Translations under genes and position numbers: made by a program
Notes under the pieces: model-generated
What the model was told of the DNA's origin: nothing
Databases searched by the model: none
The model's input: the letters and a program-made list of their open reading frames with translations, nothing else
From: Prinsepia uniflora
Lineage: Eukaryota; Streptophyta; Magnoliopsida; Rosales; Rosaceae
Assembly: GCA_032719365.1 (NCBI GenBank)
Contig: CM064875.1
Coordinates: 30,712,693-30,776,692, forward strand
Length of the DNA: 64,000 nt
Direction: 5' to 3'
In this document: piece after piece, positions 33,034 to 44,670 of the stretch
Layout of the letters: every line of letters starts with the position of its first letter
How positions within the stretch are numbered: the first letter of the stretch is position 1

Positions 33034-33940
33034 TTGAAACCTACCTTTGAGGAAGGCTACGAATTTGAGTCCTCTTCTTCCCCAAAACACCATCTTGAAA
33101 GAGAACCCGAAACTGGGATGGCCAACAACGAACGTAAGTCTCTTCGTCAATGTACTTGCTCAACTGAGTGGAGCATAGGACCCTCATGCATTATTTTTCC
33201 TTTAGCCAAGGAAAACAAAATGGATATTGAGCTTAAGAGTGGTTTCCTTCATCGACTCCCAACCGATTATGGGTTACCTAATGAGGATTTGAAAAAACAC
33301 CTTAGAACTTTCCAATTTGTGTGCAATAGCATGAAACTAAGTGATGTTGATAATGAACTTCTGCAACTTAAGGCTTTTCCCTTCTCTTTGGCGGATAAGG
33401 CCCAATCATGGCTCATAGACTTGCCCGCCAGTCGTATCACTACTTGGAAACAACTTGCGAACTTGTTTTTGGCTAAGTACTTTCCCTTTTCTATGATCAC
33501 TTCAAAGAAGAGATCAAATCCATTACCCAAGCACCAGACGAAATCTTTGGTTCATACTACGATCATTTCAAGTCTACTTGTCCTTCACATGGTTTCTTGG
33601 AGACTAACCTAAAGAATTACTTCTATGATGGTCTCAAACCAATGAACCAAGACCTTTTTGATGCAGCTTCACATGAGGCATTTATGGACTTAGATGAACT
33701 TGAAGCAAGAGAGTTACTCGAAAGTAGGGCCACCAATGATACCCATTATGGCATGTCTCACAAGAAAGGGGTAAGTGCACTTAATTTCAGAGGTGCCTCA
33801 AATGAAAAGATTGAAAAGCTCCAATCTATGCATGAACAAGTTTTCAAATTAGAAGCCAAAAGGGCTATAGAACCTAAGGGACCTATATATGGCATGTGCC
33901 AATTGGACAGACACCTAAGTGATGAGTGCCCTCAAGTTAC
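33034..33940 (+). pseudogene. Athila-type gag, frameshifted and truncated
   Basis: The first frame (192 codons from 33034) holds LLQLKAFPFSLADKAQSWLI and SRITTWKQLANLFLAKYFPF, the core of Athila-type retrotransposon gag. Near 33505 the frame shifts; the continuation reads SITQAPDEIFGSYYDHFKST, then NYFYDGLKPMNQDLFDAA and LEARELLESRA. A degenerate knuckle CQLDRHLSDEC lies just before the end. The gene is cut at 33940 by a Cassandra insertion and the pol region is absent. Gag would form the particle shell; this copy is dead. Confidence 0.8.
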
Positions 33941-34738
33941 TGTAAGACCCGTGTCTTGGGAAGAACGGTGAACAATCTCATATCGCTCGAGGATGGAAAG
34001 GTGAAGTGCCTTATATGTGTAGGCACGTATTTATCTAGCGCGAGGCCTTTTAGGAGCTCACTAGCTTTAGATTCCGTGGGAACACCAAAGTTAAGCGAGT
34101 TTGCACGTGAGCACCTAAGAACAAAATCGTGAGGGCTGGCCCAAAGCAAACAATATCGTGCTAGATGAGCTGGGTCATGACAATTTGGTATCAGAGCTGG
34201 ACCCCGACCGGAAGTGTGCCAATGAGGACTGTAATGACCCGTCCCGAATTCCGGAATTAGGTTAGTGGCTAATCTCGATTAGTGAGGTTGAACGGTGCTT
34301 AGTAGGTCGAAATCGGTCAAAATGTGCAAAATGACCGTTTTGCCCTTGGTCGTGGGCAAAATATTGACTTTTTTATCGGGCGGTCAAACGGACTTTGACC
34401 GATGACCGTGGCGTAGTTCGGGACGTCACGAGTTCATAGACAGGTGGCACGTTCGATTCCGACATTCGTAGAGAAAGTTATGAGATTCGGAAGTTGAGGG
34501 GTATTTTGGTAATTTGACATAATAGGGGCCAAATGTTGACTTTTTAACCGGGAGGTCCGATGGACGAGGGCCAAGGACCGTTACGTAGGTATCGTCGATA
34601 CGAATCCAATGACAGGCGGCATGCCGAAATCGGAGATTCGACGACGACGTTATGGTCAAGGAAACGAACTAACGAACCGAGGCTCGGATTAAAATAATAA
34701 TATAATATTGAATAGTGACCGTTGACTGTGCACATCCG

Positions 34739-34762
34739 GATGAGTGACAAGTGTCACTCATC
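34739..34762. promoter_or_regulatory. Conserved LTR palindrome
   Basis: Perfect 11-bp arms (GATGAGTGACA and TGTCACTCATC) with two central bases, about 510 bp from the LTR start. Confidence 0.6.
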
Positions 34763-36418
34763 CCTTGTTTACAGCTCCATGTTTCCCTCCCAACACTATC
34801 ATTACAACATCATCATTCCTTATCCATCATTTTCCTTCCTTTTCCTTTGTTTTTCTTTCAAACCGTGCACAATTTGGGGAGAGGATGAACTGGGAGAATT
34901 GGCTCCCTTCCTCTGCCGTTCCTGAGAGAAAAATGAGAGACTAAGATGATTGAATTAACGGGGAAACACGAGGGGTTGTGAGAGTACTAAATTTGGGATT
35001 TTGGATTTCGGGAAAATTGGGGGGAAAATTCGAAATGGAAGAATTAGGCCGTGAGGATCGAATTGGAGATTACCTTCAGCTTCCTGGGATCACAACGATC
35101 AGAATCGTCGAAGGAACGAAGGGAATTGATGCTGTTTTGGCTCTGATCACACTTGGTGACAGAGGAGGAAATTCGACCTTGAGTCGTGAAGTTGGAGGCT
35201 TCGATGGACGAAATTGAGGTGGGGAAAATACTTCTCATGATCCCACGATGCTTCTGGGTTCGTCAATTGAAAGAAAACGGTCGTGGTTGACGAAACTCCA
35301 TGGTTGCACAGTGGACGGTGTTCGAGCTTGTGTCGTGATCATTTAGTGATCAAACGACGAAATTGATGTGGGGGAATTGTTCCCCATGGTCCATTGATGC
35401 TTCTGGATGCATCAATTGGAAGAAACCTGCAGCCATTGAAGGAATCCCATGATTGAACAGTGACCGGAGTGTTCTTCGTGTTCATCGTGGAATCGATGGA
35501 ATCTGGGTAAGTGTTCGTGTAATTGAGTTTACAGAACTTAGATTAGACTTAAAACGAAACTAACTGAATGCTCAATTGAAGGAATTAAGGCTGAATTGTT
35601 GGACATTGAACCGGGTTGTATCGCGGGTGAATTGGACCCGTTTACCAGACATACGGGTTGGGATGATGCACTGTAGTAGGCGCGTGGGTTTCACGCGCAG
35701 CCACTCACGGTGGCGCGTGACGGTGCGTGGGCATGAATCTCGAGGTGAGGTCAACATGACTTCTGTCCTATTTAATGTAACGGACATTTTGGAATTGGTT
35801 TCGTGTCGATCGGACACCGTCTCGATAGTGTTCGGGATGTCCGAAGGTTTTAAATTAAGTGTAAAAATAAGTAAAAATTCGGGAAAATTACGGAACTTTG
35901 ATAGGATGTTAATGATGAGGTTAGTGACCCTCTAATGTGATTTGGATAGGATTGGGAGTCCCGGTGTTATTGGTGAGGCCCGGGAGGGCCGGTGGCACGC
36001 GTATCGAGGCATACCGTTAAAACGGTCTGTGAGTGGACTTTGGTTTTATAAATCCTATGCATGCTTAAATGTGTTATATGGTTTATATACATGATTTCTA
36101 TGATGGTATTTGTGAGTATTGATTTCGGGTATGTTGCACGTATTTCGAGGTGTTTTCTGTATTTCACGTATATCGGGATTAACGGTTTATTTGTGGTTTT
36201 GCGTGCTTGTGGTTAAATAAATAATATGATAAAACGGTTTTTATATTGGAAAGATGAATTCAGGCTTGAGGCCCACTTGTTTTGGAAATCTCGGACTTGG
36301 AGTCCATTTGAGTACGTAATTGGGCTGCGGGCCCAGTTGGTTTATAAGTCGGGCTGCGGGCCCAGTTGGTTTACAAATCGGGTCGTGGGCCCAGTGGTTC
36401 ATAAAATCGGGCATGAGG

Positions 36419-39270
36419 TGACAGGACCCACCCCGATTATCGCCTCGATAATCGAGAAGCATCCTGCTCCCATCTGACAAACGAATCCCAAAAGACCGGA
36501 AAACTAATTAATATTACAACACGCCCATTGTCAGACCAGGGAGATTAAACAAACTACATCCGACTGGACGTCAAGTCCATAGTTTCACAGAGCAATATTA
36601 CAAAACAAGTTAAAGATACAAGTCCTACTCTGTGAACTAACTACTCCGCAACGGAAAACTTTATGCCTCCGCCCCTGCCTCGGCACTTGCCCCTGCACTT
36701 GTACCACGACCTGGAGGCAATTTAAAACAACAAAGTGTGAGTGGACCGAAACATAAGTTTTAAAGGAAAAACAGTTTTTCCGAAATCGGGTTCGCCCTCC
36801 AGTTTTGTAACACGCATGCATAAACAAATATTCAAAATTTGCATATTAACTTTTGAAAACTCTTTTTCCGAAACACATGAAAAACGTTACAAAGGATCGC
36901 CATAATTCCTGTAAAAACCATTTAATAATGCCAGGTTTCAGAAACCGTCATTTTGAAACGTTAATTGCACAAATCAAGTAAACCGTAAATCAATAACCAC
37001 AAGTATGCCGTTGGATCCATCCGAGTCTTTAAACTCAATTTTAGGCCTTCCCGGGATATCAACGAGTCTTTAAACTCAAAACATGATTAACAGGCCTCGG
37101 GGGTATCATAATAATCGAGTCTTTAAACTCACGAGTCTTTAAACTCAATTCGGGTCTTTAAACCCAATTTTCGGGCCCGCCCCCGTCATTAAATAATCGG
37201 GTCTTTAAACCCAAAATCAGATCCAACCATTAACCGGGTCTTTAAACCCAAAACCGTTTTCAAACTCAATAAACCAGGATTCATCACAAACCTTTTTCCA
37301 ACATTATTCCAAAAACATTTCTCATCATGACAGGACTTATGTCCGAGCTCACATGCAAATTCCAACACATGCAATTTCCAAAAATTACTTCACAATGTGA
37401 TCAAACATCATAAATCCGAAACATGCATATTCATATCCAGGTACTTTATCAAAATCATCACGCATGCATAAGCAAAAACCGTAACCTCGAAATGCGTGAA
37501 ATACGGTAAATATCTCGAAAAACATGAAAAACACGTAAAACCGATATAACATATCACCATCATAAAATCATATGTAAAACCATGAGATAAATAAGCAAAA
37601 TAGTCATGCATGCTCAATTTAGAAAATCAAAAAGTCCACTCACGGTTTTAGGACGCGTCAATCGCGTCCCGCGTGCTCCTCCGTAGCTTCGGAAGTGTCC
37701 GGGCCTGTAAAAATGTACAAGAAGGGTTACAAACATCCTCAAATAGCTCGTATGATTTTTCCCTAATTTCCCGGATTTTTCGGCAAAATAAACCTTAAGG
37801 ACCTAAACTTCCGGGCTCCTGAGATTATCCCGAACGACTCCGGAACAACTCGAATCCTAAAGGGAAAATGTTAATTAGACTGAAAGGAACAATTCCCATG
37901 TTGACCGTGATCGGAGATGACATTGCACGCGCCGTCACGCGCCGCCCAAAGTGGCTGCGCGTGAAGGCCACACGCCAAGCTACAGTGTCATCGTTCTTAC
38001 CCGGATAGACTGATAAACGGGTCTGTTACCCGCGACTCAACCCGACCAGTTCAAGCTCAATTCTCAATCAATTCCTCTCGTTTTTGATCCTATTATCTTC
38101 TCTAACTCATTAATTTCAGGTCTGTGTTGATGGCTAACCTCGACTGACACCAAATCGACTCAACTCAAGCTCGAACAGTCGAACAAGTCGACTTCTGGAA
38201 CTCACCCCACACGGTTCCATTCCCAAATTAACTTCACCAGTAGCATAAAGGGACCTATACGAACACAATGGCACAAACAATTTAACTCGCCGTTACCTGG
38301 AAGTCGTCGTCCTCACCGCTGGTTTTCCCCTGTAACTGAGACTCAGGTTCCCGGCCAACCTCTCCTCCTCCTCCTTCAATTCTTGCACGGTTGTGCTCGT
38401 AGTGGCCCCAGAAGACTAAGTACACCCTCAGTTTGGTTCAACTCACCTCAAAACCCAACCTTTGAATTTCCCTCCAATTCTGCGTTTTTCTCTTCCCCGT
38501 CTCAGAACCTCGCTCAACTCTCTCTCAGACTACCCAAATGATCGAAATGAGTTCCCCGACTCAATGACACTCAGCTAAACCCCTCAGAATGGAAGACAGC
38601 CCGTGGGAATTCACTGAACCTCTCTGGAGACTATTTCCTGCACACAGAGCCCACGACCATTTTTAAAACTCCCCGTGCACTGAAGCTCTGCACAGCCACG
38701 ATGGGGTGCTTCCAATGCCTCAAACAACATAAACAATGTGTCTGATCTCTCCACCAAACCTTAAACAATTGCACGCTCAGCCCACGGCCGCACACCCTGT
38801 TTTTCCACGGTGGTGAACAGTACCCCGTGTGAAAAGACCAAAATGCCCTCAGGGCAAAAATTACCAAATTGCCCTCCAGCTTCCGTGACCCATAACTCGG
38901 TCATCCGACGTCCGTTTCAAGCGTGCCGCCTGTCGTTGTACTCGGGGCGTCGAGACGAACATAACGGTCTTCGAGTCAAATGCATATCAATTGTCAAACA
39001 AAAAGTCAACTTTTCCCCTTAATAACGCCCAATTACGGTAATGCCCCTGAACTTCCGAACGTCATAACTTCCTCCCTGTTCGTCCAAATCGAACGTGCCA
39101 CCTGTCTATGAACTCGTGACGTCCCGAACTACGTCAGGGTCATCGCTCAACGTCCGTTCGACCCCCCAAACAAAAAGTCAACAAATTGACCACACAAATC
39201 ACAGGAGTAAAAACGTCATTTTATTCAATATTTTATAACATTACATTTCCAGAATGTCCGGGGCGTTACA
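36419..39270 (-). mobile_element. Solo LTR, TSD TGAGG (full length)
   Basis: 2852 bp, TGACAGGACCCACC to GGGGCGTTACA on the plus strand, flanked by TGAGG at 36414-36418 and 39271-39275. Coding-strand candidate introns: 37705-38296 (donor CAGGTAACG, acceptor TTTTTACAG) and 36711-37643 (donor GTGAGTGGAC, acceptor TGCCTCCAG). GAGTCTTTAAACTC and GGGTCTTTAAACCC repeats lie at 37020-37255. The flank to its right is duplicated beside the truncated element that follows. Confidence 0.88.
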
Positions 39271-39924
39271 TGAGGCCCAGTTGGATTATAAATGTGATTT
39301 CGGGTCAGGGACCCTATGATTAATAATTGTGATTTTGGGTCAGGGACCCTAAATGGAATTACATGGATTTATGGAAATTTCGGGCAGGGCCCAATGGTAA
39401 TGATGTGATAAAAGGATTTAATAAAACTGTTTTTCCATATACCATCTGGATACAAGGATATATGATGGTCTCCTCCAGATGTCTAGGACACTGGGGAAGT
39501 CACGGTGCATTGCCTGCGAAGGGTCACCATACGGAGCAGCCGGACCATATGATGACTCAGGAGCAGGATTGCTATGTTTGACGTCTGGGACGTCAGACAT
39601 CAGGGATGTCAGAAATATGGACCCGGAGAGACCCCGGGCAGCACGCGTAGCTTATAAAACCGTGAGATATGACATCAGGGACGTCTAGCATCAGGGATGC
39701 TGGTGATGGTAATGGTAAAATACGAATTAATGAAATGGCTTTCCGGGTGGATTTGTGATTATATGATTTTAATGGATTGATGTTCATTTATGGTTTTGGG
39801 TGGTGACCCACATGGTTGTTTATGTATAGTTATGGTATTTCACAGTTTTGGGCTGAGTTCCCACACTTGGTTTTTGGTTAACGGTTTTTGGGCTAAGGCC
39901 CTAATGGCTCGGTTGAGCAAACGT
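39271..39924 (+). repeat. Duplicated insertion-site flank, copy A
   Basis: 654 bp that I find identical to 46807-47460, both starting with TGAGG right after the same LTR family. It belongs to the host LTR that starts at 34230. Confidence 0.9.
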
Positions 39925-39939
39925 CCCTGAGTTCCCACA
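39925..39939. other. Junction filler, locally templated
   Basis: Short sequence between the end of flank copy A and the truncated LTR. CTGAGTTCCCACAC here (39927-39940) is identical to 39853-39866, 74 bp upstream, the pattern left by templated end-joining. Confidence 0.7.
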
Positions 39940-40108
39940 CAGGGTCATCGCTCAACGTCCGTTCGACCCCCCAAACAAAAAGTCAACAAATTGACCACAC
40001 AAATCATAGGAGTAAAAACGTCATTTTATTCAATATTTTATAACATTACATTTCCAGAACGTCCGGGGCGTTACAATCTCCCCCCTTAAGAAATTTCGTC
40101 CCGAAATT

Positions 40109-43100
40109 TCAAGGAAACAAGTAGGGGAACTGTTCTCGCATCTGCGCCTCGGGTTCCCATGTGGCTTCCTCCACATTCTGGTTCCTCCAGAGAACCTTTA
40201 CCAGAGGGACGGTCTTCCGACGTAGTACTTTATCCTTTCGATCCAAAATCTGCACCGGCTGTTCCTCGAAGTTCAAGTCATCTCGAAGTTCAATGGGTTG
40301 TTCCTCCAGTACATGAGATGCGTCGAACACGTATTTCCGCAACATCGACACATGAAAAACATCGTGGACCCTCGACAGCTCTGGCGGTAGTGCCAACCGG
40401 TAGGCCACCGGGCCAATCCTCTCGGTAATCTCATATGGTCCAATATAACGAGGGCTCAACTTCCCTCGCCTGCCGAATCTCACCACACCCTTCCAAGGGG
40501 ACAATTTCAGAAATACCCGATTTCCGACCGCAAACTCTAGATCTCGAATCCGATGGTCCACATAGCTCTTTTGTCTGTCCTAGGCTGCCTTGAGCCGATC
40601 CCTGATGAGTTTGACCTTCTCGGTCGTCAGTTCCACCAATTCAGATTTAGTCAGCTTTCTTTCACCCACGTCCGTCCAACACAACGGAGTTCTGCACTGC
40701 CGTCCGTACAAGGCTTCGTACGGAGCCATCCCAATGCTCGCCTGATAGTTGTTATTGTAGGCAAATTCCATCAAGGCTAGATGTGACTCCCAAGTGTCCT
40801 GAAATTGCAAAACGCAAGCTCGCATCATATCCTCCAAAGTCTGGATGGTCCGCTCAGACTGGCCGTCAGTCTGAGGATGGAATGCAGTACTGAAACGAAG
40901 TTTCGTCCCAAATGCTTCCTGCAGACTCTGCCAAAATCGAGAAGTAAACCTCGGGTCTCGGTCAGAAACTATTGATTCCGAAGTACCGTGCAAACGGATG
41001 ATCTCGTCAATAAACAACTGGGCCAACTGTGTCATCTTGAAATTCTCTCGCACTGGCAAGAAATGAGCTGATTTCGTAAGCCTGTCCACAATCACCCAAA
41101 CTCCATCGTGACCCCTGGGTGTCCTAGGAAGTCCAAACACAAAATCCATTGTCAAGTGATCCCATTTCCATTCCGGAATAGGTAGTGGTTGCAATGCTCC
41201 ATAAGGTCATTGTCTCTCAGCCTTCACTTGCTGGAAAATCAGACACCTGCTGACAAACTCGGCAATCTCCCGTTTCATCCCCGGCCACCAGTAGTGCTCT
41301 CGCAAGGTACGATACATCTTGGTCCCACCAGGATGCATCGCGTAGGCCGAACTATGAGCTTCGTCCAAGATCTCCTTCTTTAGTGCCTCAACGTCGGGCA
41401 CGCACAACCGCCCTTCTTTTAGCAAAGCTCCATCCTCCCTGACTGTGAAATCTAGCCGCTCGCCGGCTTCCACTTCAATCCGAAGTACACATGAGACAAG
41501 ATCTTGAGATTGAGCCTCAACGATCCGATCGATCAGAAGTGGTCTCACATGAAAGCTAGCCAGTAAAACACCTTGGCCATCCAAGCCCAGATCAATGCTA
41601 GTCTTACGGAGTTCAACCAAAAGTGGTAAATGAACCGTCCGTAGATGTGCTACAGAATGCGTTGACTTCCGGCTTAGAGCATCAGCCACCACATTGGCTT
41701 TTCTCGGGTGGTACTCAATCGTGCAATCATATTCCTTAATTAGCTCTAGCCACCGTCACTGCCTCACATTTAACTCCTTCTGAGTGAACAAGTACTTCAG
41801 GCTTTTATGATCCGTGAACATTCTGCAAGTCGCACCATACAGGTGATGTCTCCAAATTTTTAACGCATGCACGACAGCAGCTAACTCCAAGTCATGCGTC
41901 GGATAATTGCGCTCATGCGGTTTCAACTGGCGTGAAGCATAGGCAATCACTTTCCCATGCTGCATTAGTACACATCCCAAACCCTGTAAGGATGCATCAC
42001 TATACACCTCAAATTCCCCACTGTCGTCTGGAAGGGTCAGTATAGGAGCAGATGTCAACCTTTCCTTTAGCTCCCGAAAACTACGCTCACAATCGTCATC
42101 CCACTCAAACTTGACTCCCTTCAGCGTCAGTCGTGTCAACGGGGCAGCAATGGTAGAGAAACCCTCTACAAACCTCCTGTAATAGCCAGCCAAACCCAAG
42201 AAACTTCTGACTTCAGTGACGGTCCTCGGTTGTTCCCACTTCGCCACTGCCTCAATTTTCTGAGAATCCAAACTGATCCCGCCCGTTGAGATCACGTGCC
42301 CCAAGAAACTCACGCTCGTCAACCAAAACTGACATTTGCTGAGCTTCGCATACAACTGGTTTTCCCTCAAGGTACCCAGCACCATCCTTAAGTGCTCCTC
42401 GTGCGCTTCCGCACTCCTCGAGTAGACCAGGATATCGTCAAGGAACACGGTGACAAAGTGATCCAAGTAAGGCTGCAACACTCGGTTCATCAAATCCATA
42501 AACGCTGCGGGTGCGTTGGTCAAACCAAACGGCATCACAAGGTACTCATAATGACCATAACGGGTCCTAAAGGCTGTCTTGGGTACATCCTCATCCTTAA
42601 CCCGCAACTGATGATACCCAGAACGTAGATCAATTTGGGAGAAGTACTGCGCTCCTCGCAGTTGATCGAACAAATCATCGATCCGAGGCAACGGGTATTT
42701 GTTCCTGACTGTTACTTTATTCAGTTGCCTGTAATCGATGCAGAGTCTCAAACTCCCATCCTTTTTCTTCACAAACAACACCGGGGCTCCCCAGGGGGAT
42801 ACACTCGGTCGAATAAATCCCATCTCAAGTAATTCTTGTAACTGCACCTTCAGCTCTTTCAACTCAGCTGGCGCCATACGATACGGAGTCTGAGAGATAG
42901 GTTGCGTACCTGGAACCAGATCAATAGTGAACTCAACATCTCGATGCGGTGGCAATCCCGGTAGGTCCTCCGGAAAGACATCCGGGAACTCCCGTACAAT
43001 CGGTATATCCTCCACCCTCAATGGTGCAGCTCGTGAGTCCAACACTTGGGCTAAGTATCCCTGGCACCCCTTCCTCAACAACTTACTTGCCTTCAGGGCA

Positions 43101-44568
43101 GAAATCACTCCGACAGGAGTGGCTCGCTGAATTCCCTGAAAAGTGGTTTCCGGTAACCCCGGGCTCCGAAAAGTAACCTTCTTATCGACACATTCGATAG
43201 AAGCATGATGAAGCGTCAGCCAGTCCATTCCCAAAATGACATCAAAGTCGTGCAAGTCCAAGAGTATCAAGTCTGCCATTAGACCAACATCACCTACCAT
43301 TACGGGACACTTCCGCAACACTTGATTTACCACAAAAACATCTCCCGTGGGTGTACTCACACCCAAGTCACAGTCCAAGGCGGACACCTCTCTACCCGCC
43401 AACAACTCACAGTCCCGTGATATAAATGAATGAGTAGATCTGGGATCAATTAAAGCACAAACATCATGCCCAAAGATCGTGAGTGTACCTGTCACAACAC
43501 CAGGTGCTGCCCTAGCCTCCTGCTGCGTAACAGCAAAAACTCGGGCCTGTGGTCCAGCTGCTCGCCCACGGCCCGGCCCCTCTGTCCATTAGCCGCTCCA
43601 GTACCACCACCTCGAGTGCTCCCAGTCCCAGAAACTGCAGCTGTGCTCCGTCCTTGCTCTGCTCCACCCCGACCTGCGCCACCATCCTGTGGCAAAGATG
43701 GACACTCCCTCCGATAGTGGCCCCGCTCGCCACAGAAGAAACAGATAACACTGGAAGCATCTCGAACAAAACCACCACCCTACCGTCCCGTGGAAGCAAC
43801 ATAAGTCGCGCTCGCCTGCGGAGCAGTCTGCGCCCTAGGCGCTCGGAATCCGGAACCCTGATAGTTACCAGGCCTGCCATAACGATCATTGCCTGCAGAT
43901 GAGGCTCCATTATAACGTCCCTTCTTCGGTGCCCTCTGACCATATGATCCAGGATATGAACGCTCGCGACGTTGTCCACCACCAGAATACTGTGGACGTG
44001 TCGGGAGACTAGCCTCTACCCGCACCGCGGCATCGGACAACTCCCTAAGAGTAGCAAAAGCTCCGGCCGTCACAATGGCCCGTATCTCACCGCGTAGGCC
44101 AAGCTCAAACCTACGGCATTTCTCAGCCTCAGTAGAAACAAAGGTTGGAGCAAAACGAGCTAGCATCTGAAATTTCTGTTCATACTCAGCTACGGACATG
44201 CTCCCCTGCTGGAGCTGCAGAAACTCGGTCTCCCTAGCATCACGGAATGAACGGGGATAATGCTGGTCCAGAAACCGTTCACGAAAGGTCTCCCAAGCCA
44301 CTGTACGGGCATCCCAGCCCGACAACTCCAGAGTATACCACCACTCATAAGCAGATCCATCAAGTAGAAATGTGGCCAACACCACACGCTCCTCAGGAGG
44401 ACAGTGCATCACAGTAAAAATCCGCTCAATCCGAGAAATCCAACGGTGAGCATCCTCGGGATCCGCTCCACCACTAAACACCGTAGCCCCAAGACGCTGG
44501 GCTCGCTCGATCGAAGCGCTCTCGGCATCGCCATCAGGTCGTGGAGGGGGTTCGCGTCGCGGAGGCAT
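40109..44568 (-). pseudogene. gag-pol: Tekay Gag-Pol, several stops and a frameshift
   Basis: Homologous end to end with the intact polyprotein at 15570-20003. Starts MPPRREPPPRPDGD at 44568. Stops interrupt it at 43780 (TAG after ASTGR), 41756 (TGA, where the intact element has CGA), 41207 (TGA) and 40580 (TAG where the intact element has CAG). A one-base frame change lies near 43575 in the linker before protease. Between breaks: gag region, canonical knuckle CFFCGERGHYRREC, protease reading LIDPRSTHSFIS (Arg where Gly is usual), reverse transcriptase FLDDILVYS, RNase H, integrase zinc region and catalytic motifs, and a terminal WRNQNVEEATWEPEAQM chromodomain-like end. It cannot make a full polyprotein. 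Confidence 0.92.
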
Positions 44569-44649
44569 GGCCGGTCGTCCTTCTCTCTAAAAGAGGCATA
44601 AGTTAGTACAATAATCAAGGCACACCCGAGTGCCGGACACGAATTGAAA

Positions 44650-44668
44650 AACCTAGGCTCTGATACCA
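44650..44668 (-). other. Primer-binding site, tRNA-iMet, one mismatch
   Basis: Coding strand TGGTATCAGAGCCTAGGTT, two bases inside the 5' LTR; T replaces the expected base within an otherwise complementary stretch. Confidence 0.8.
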
Positions 44669-44670
44669 AT

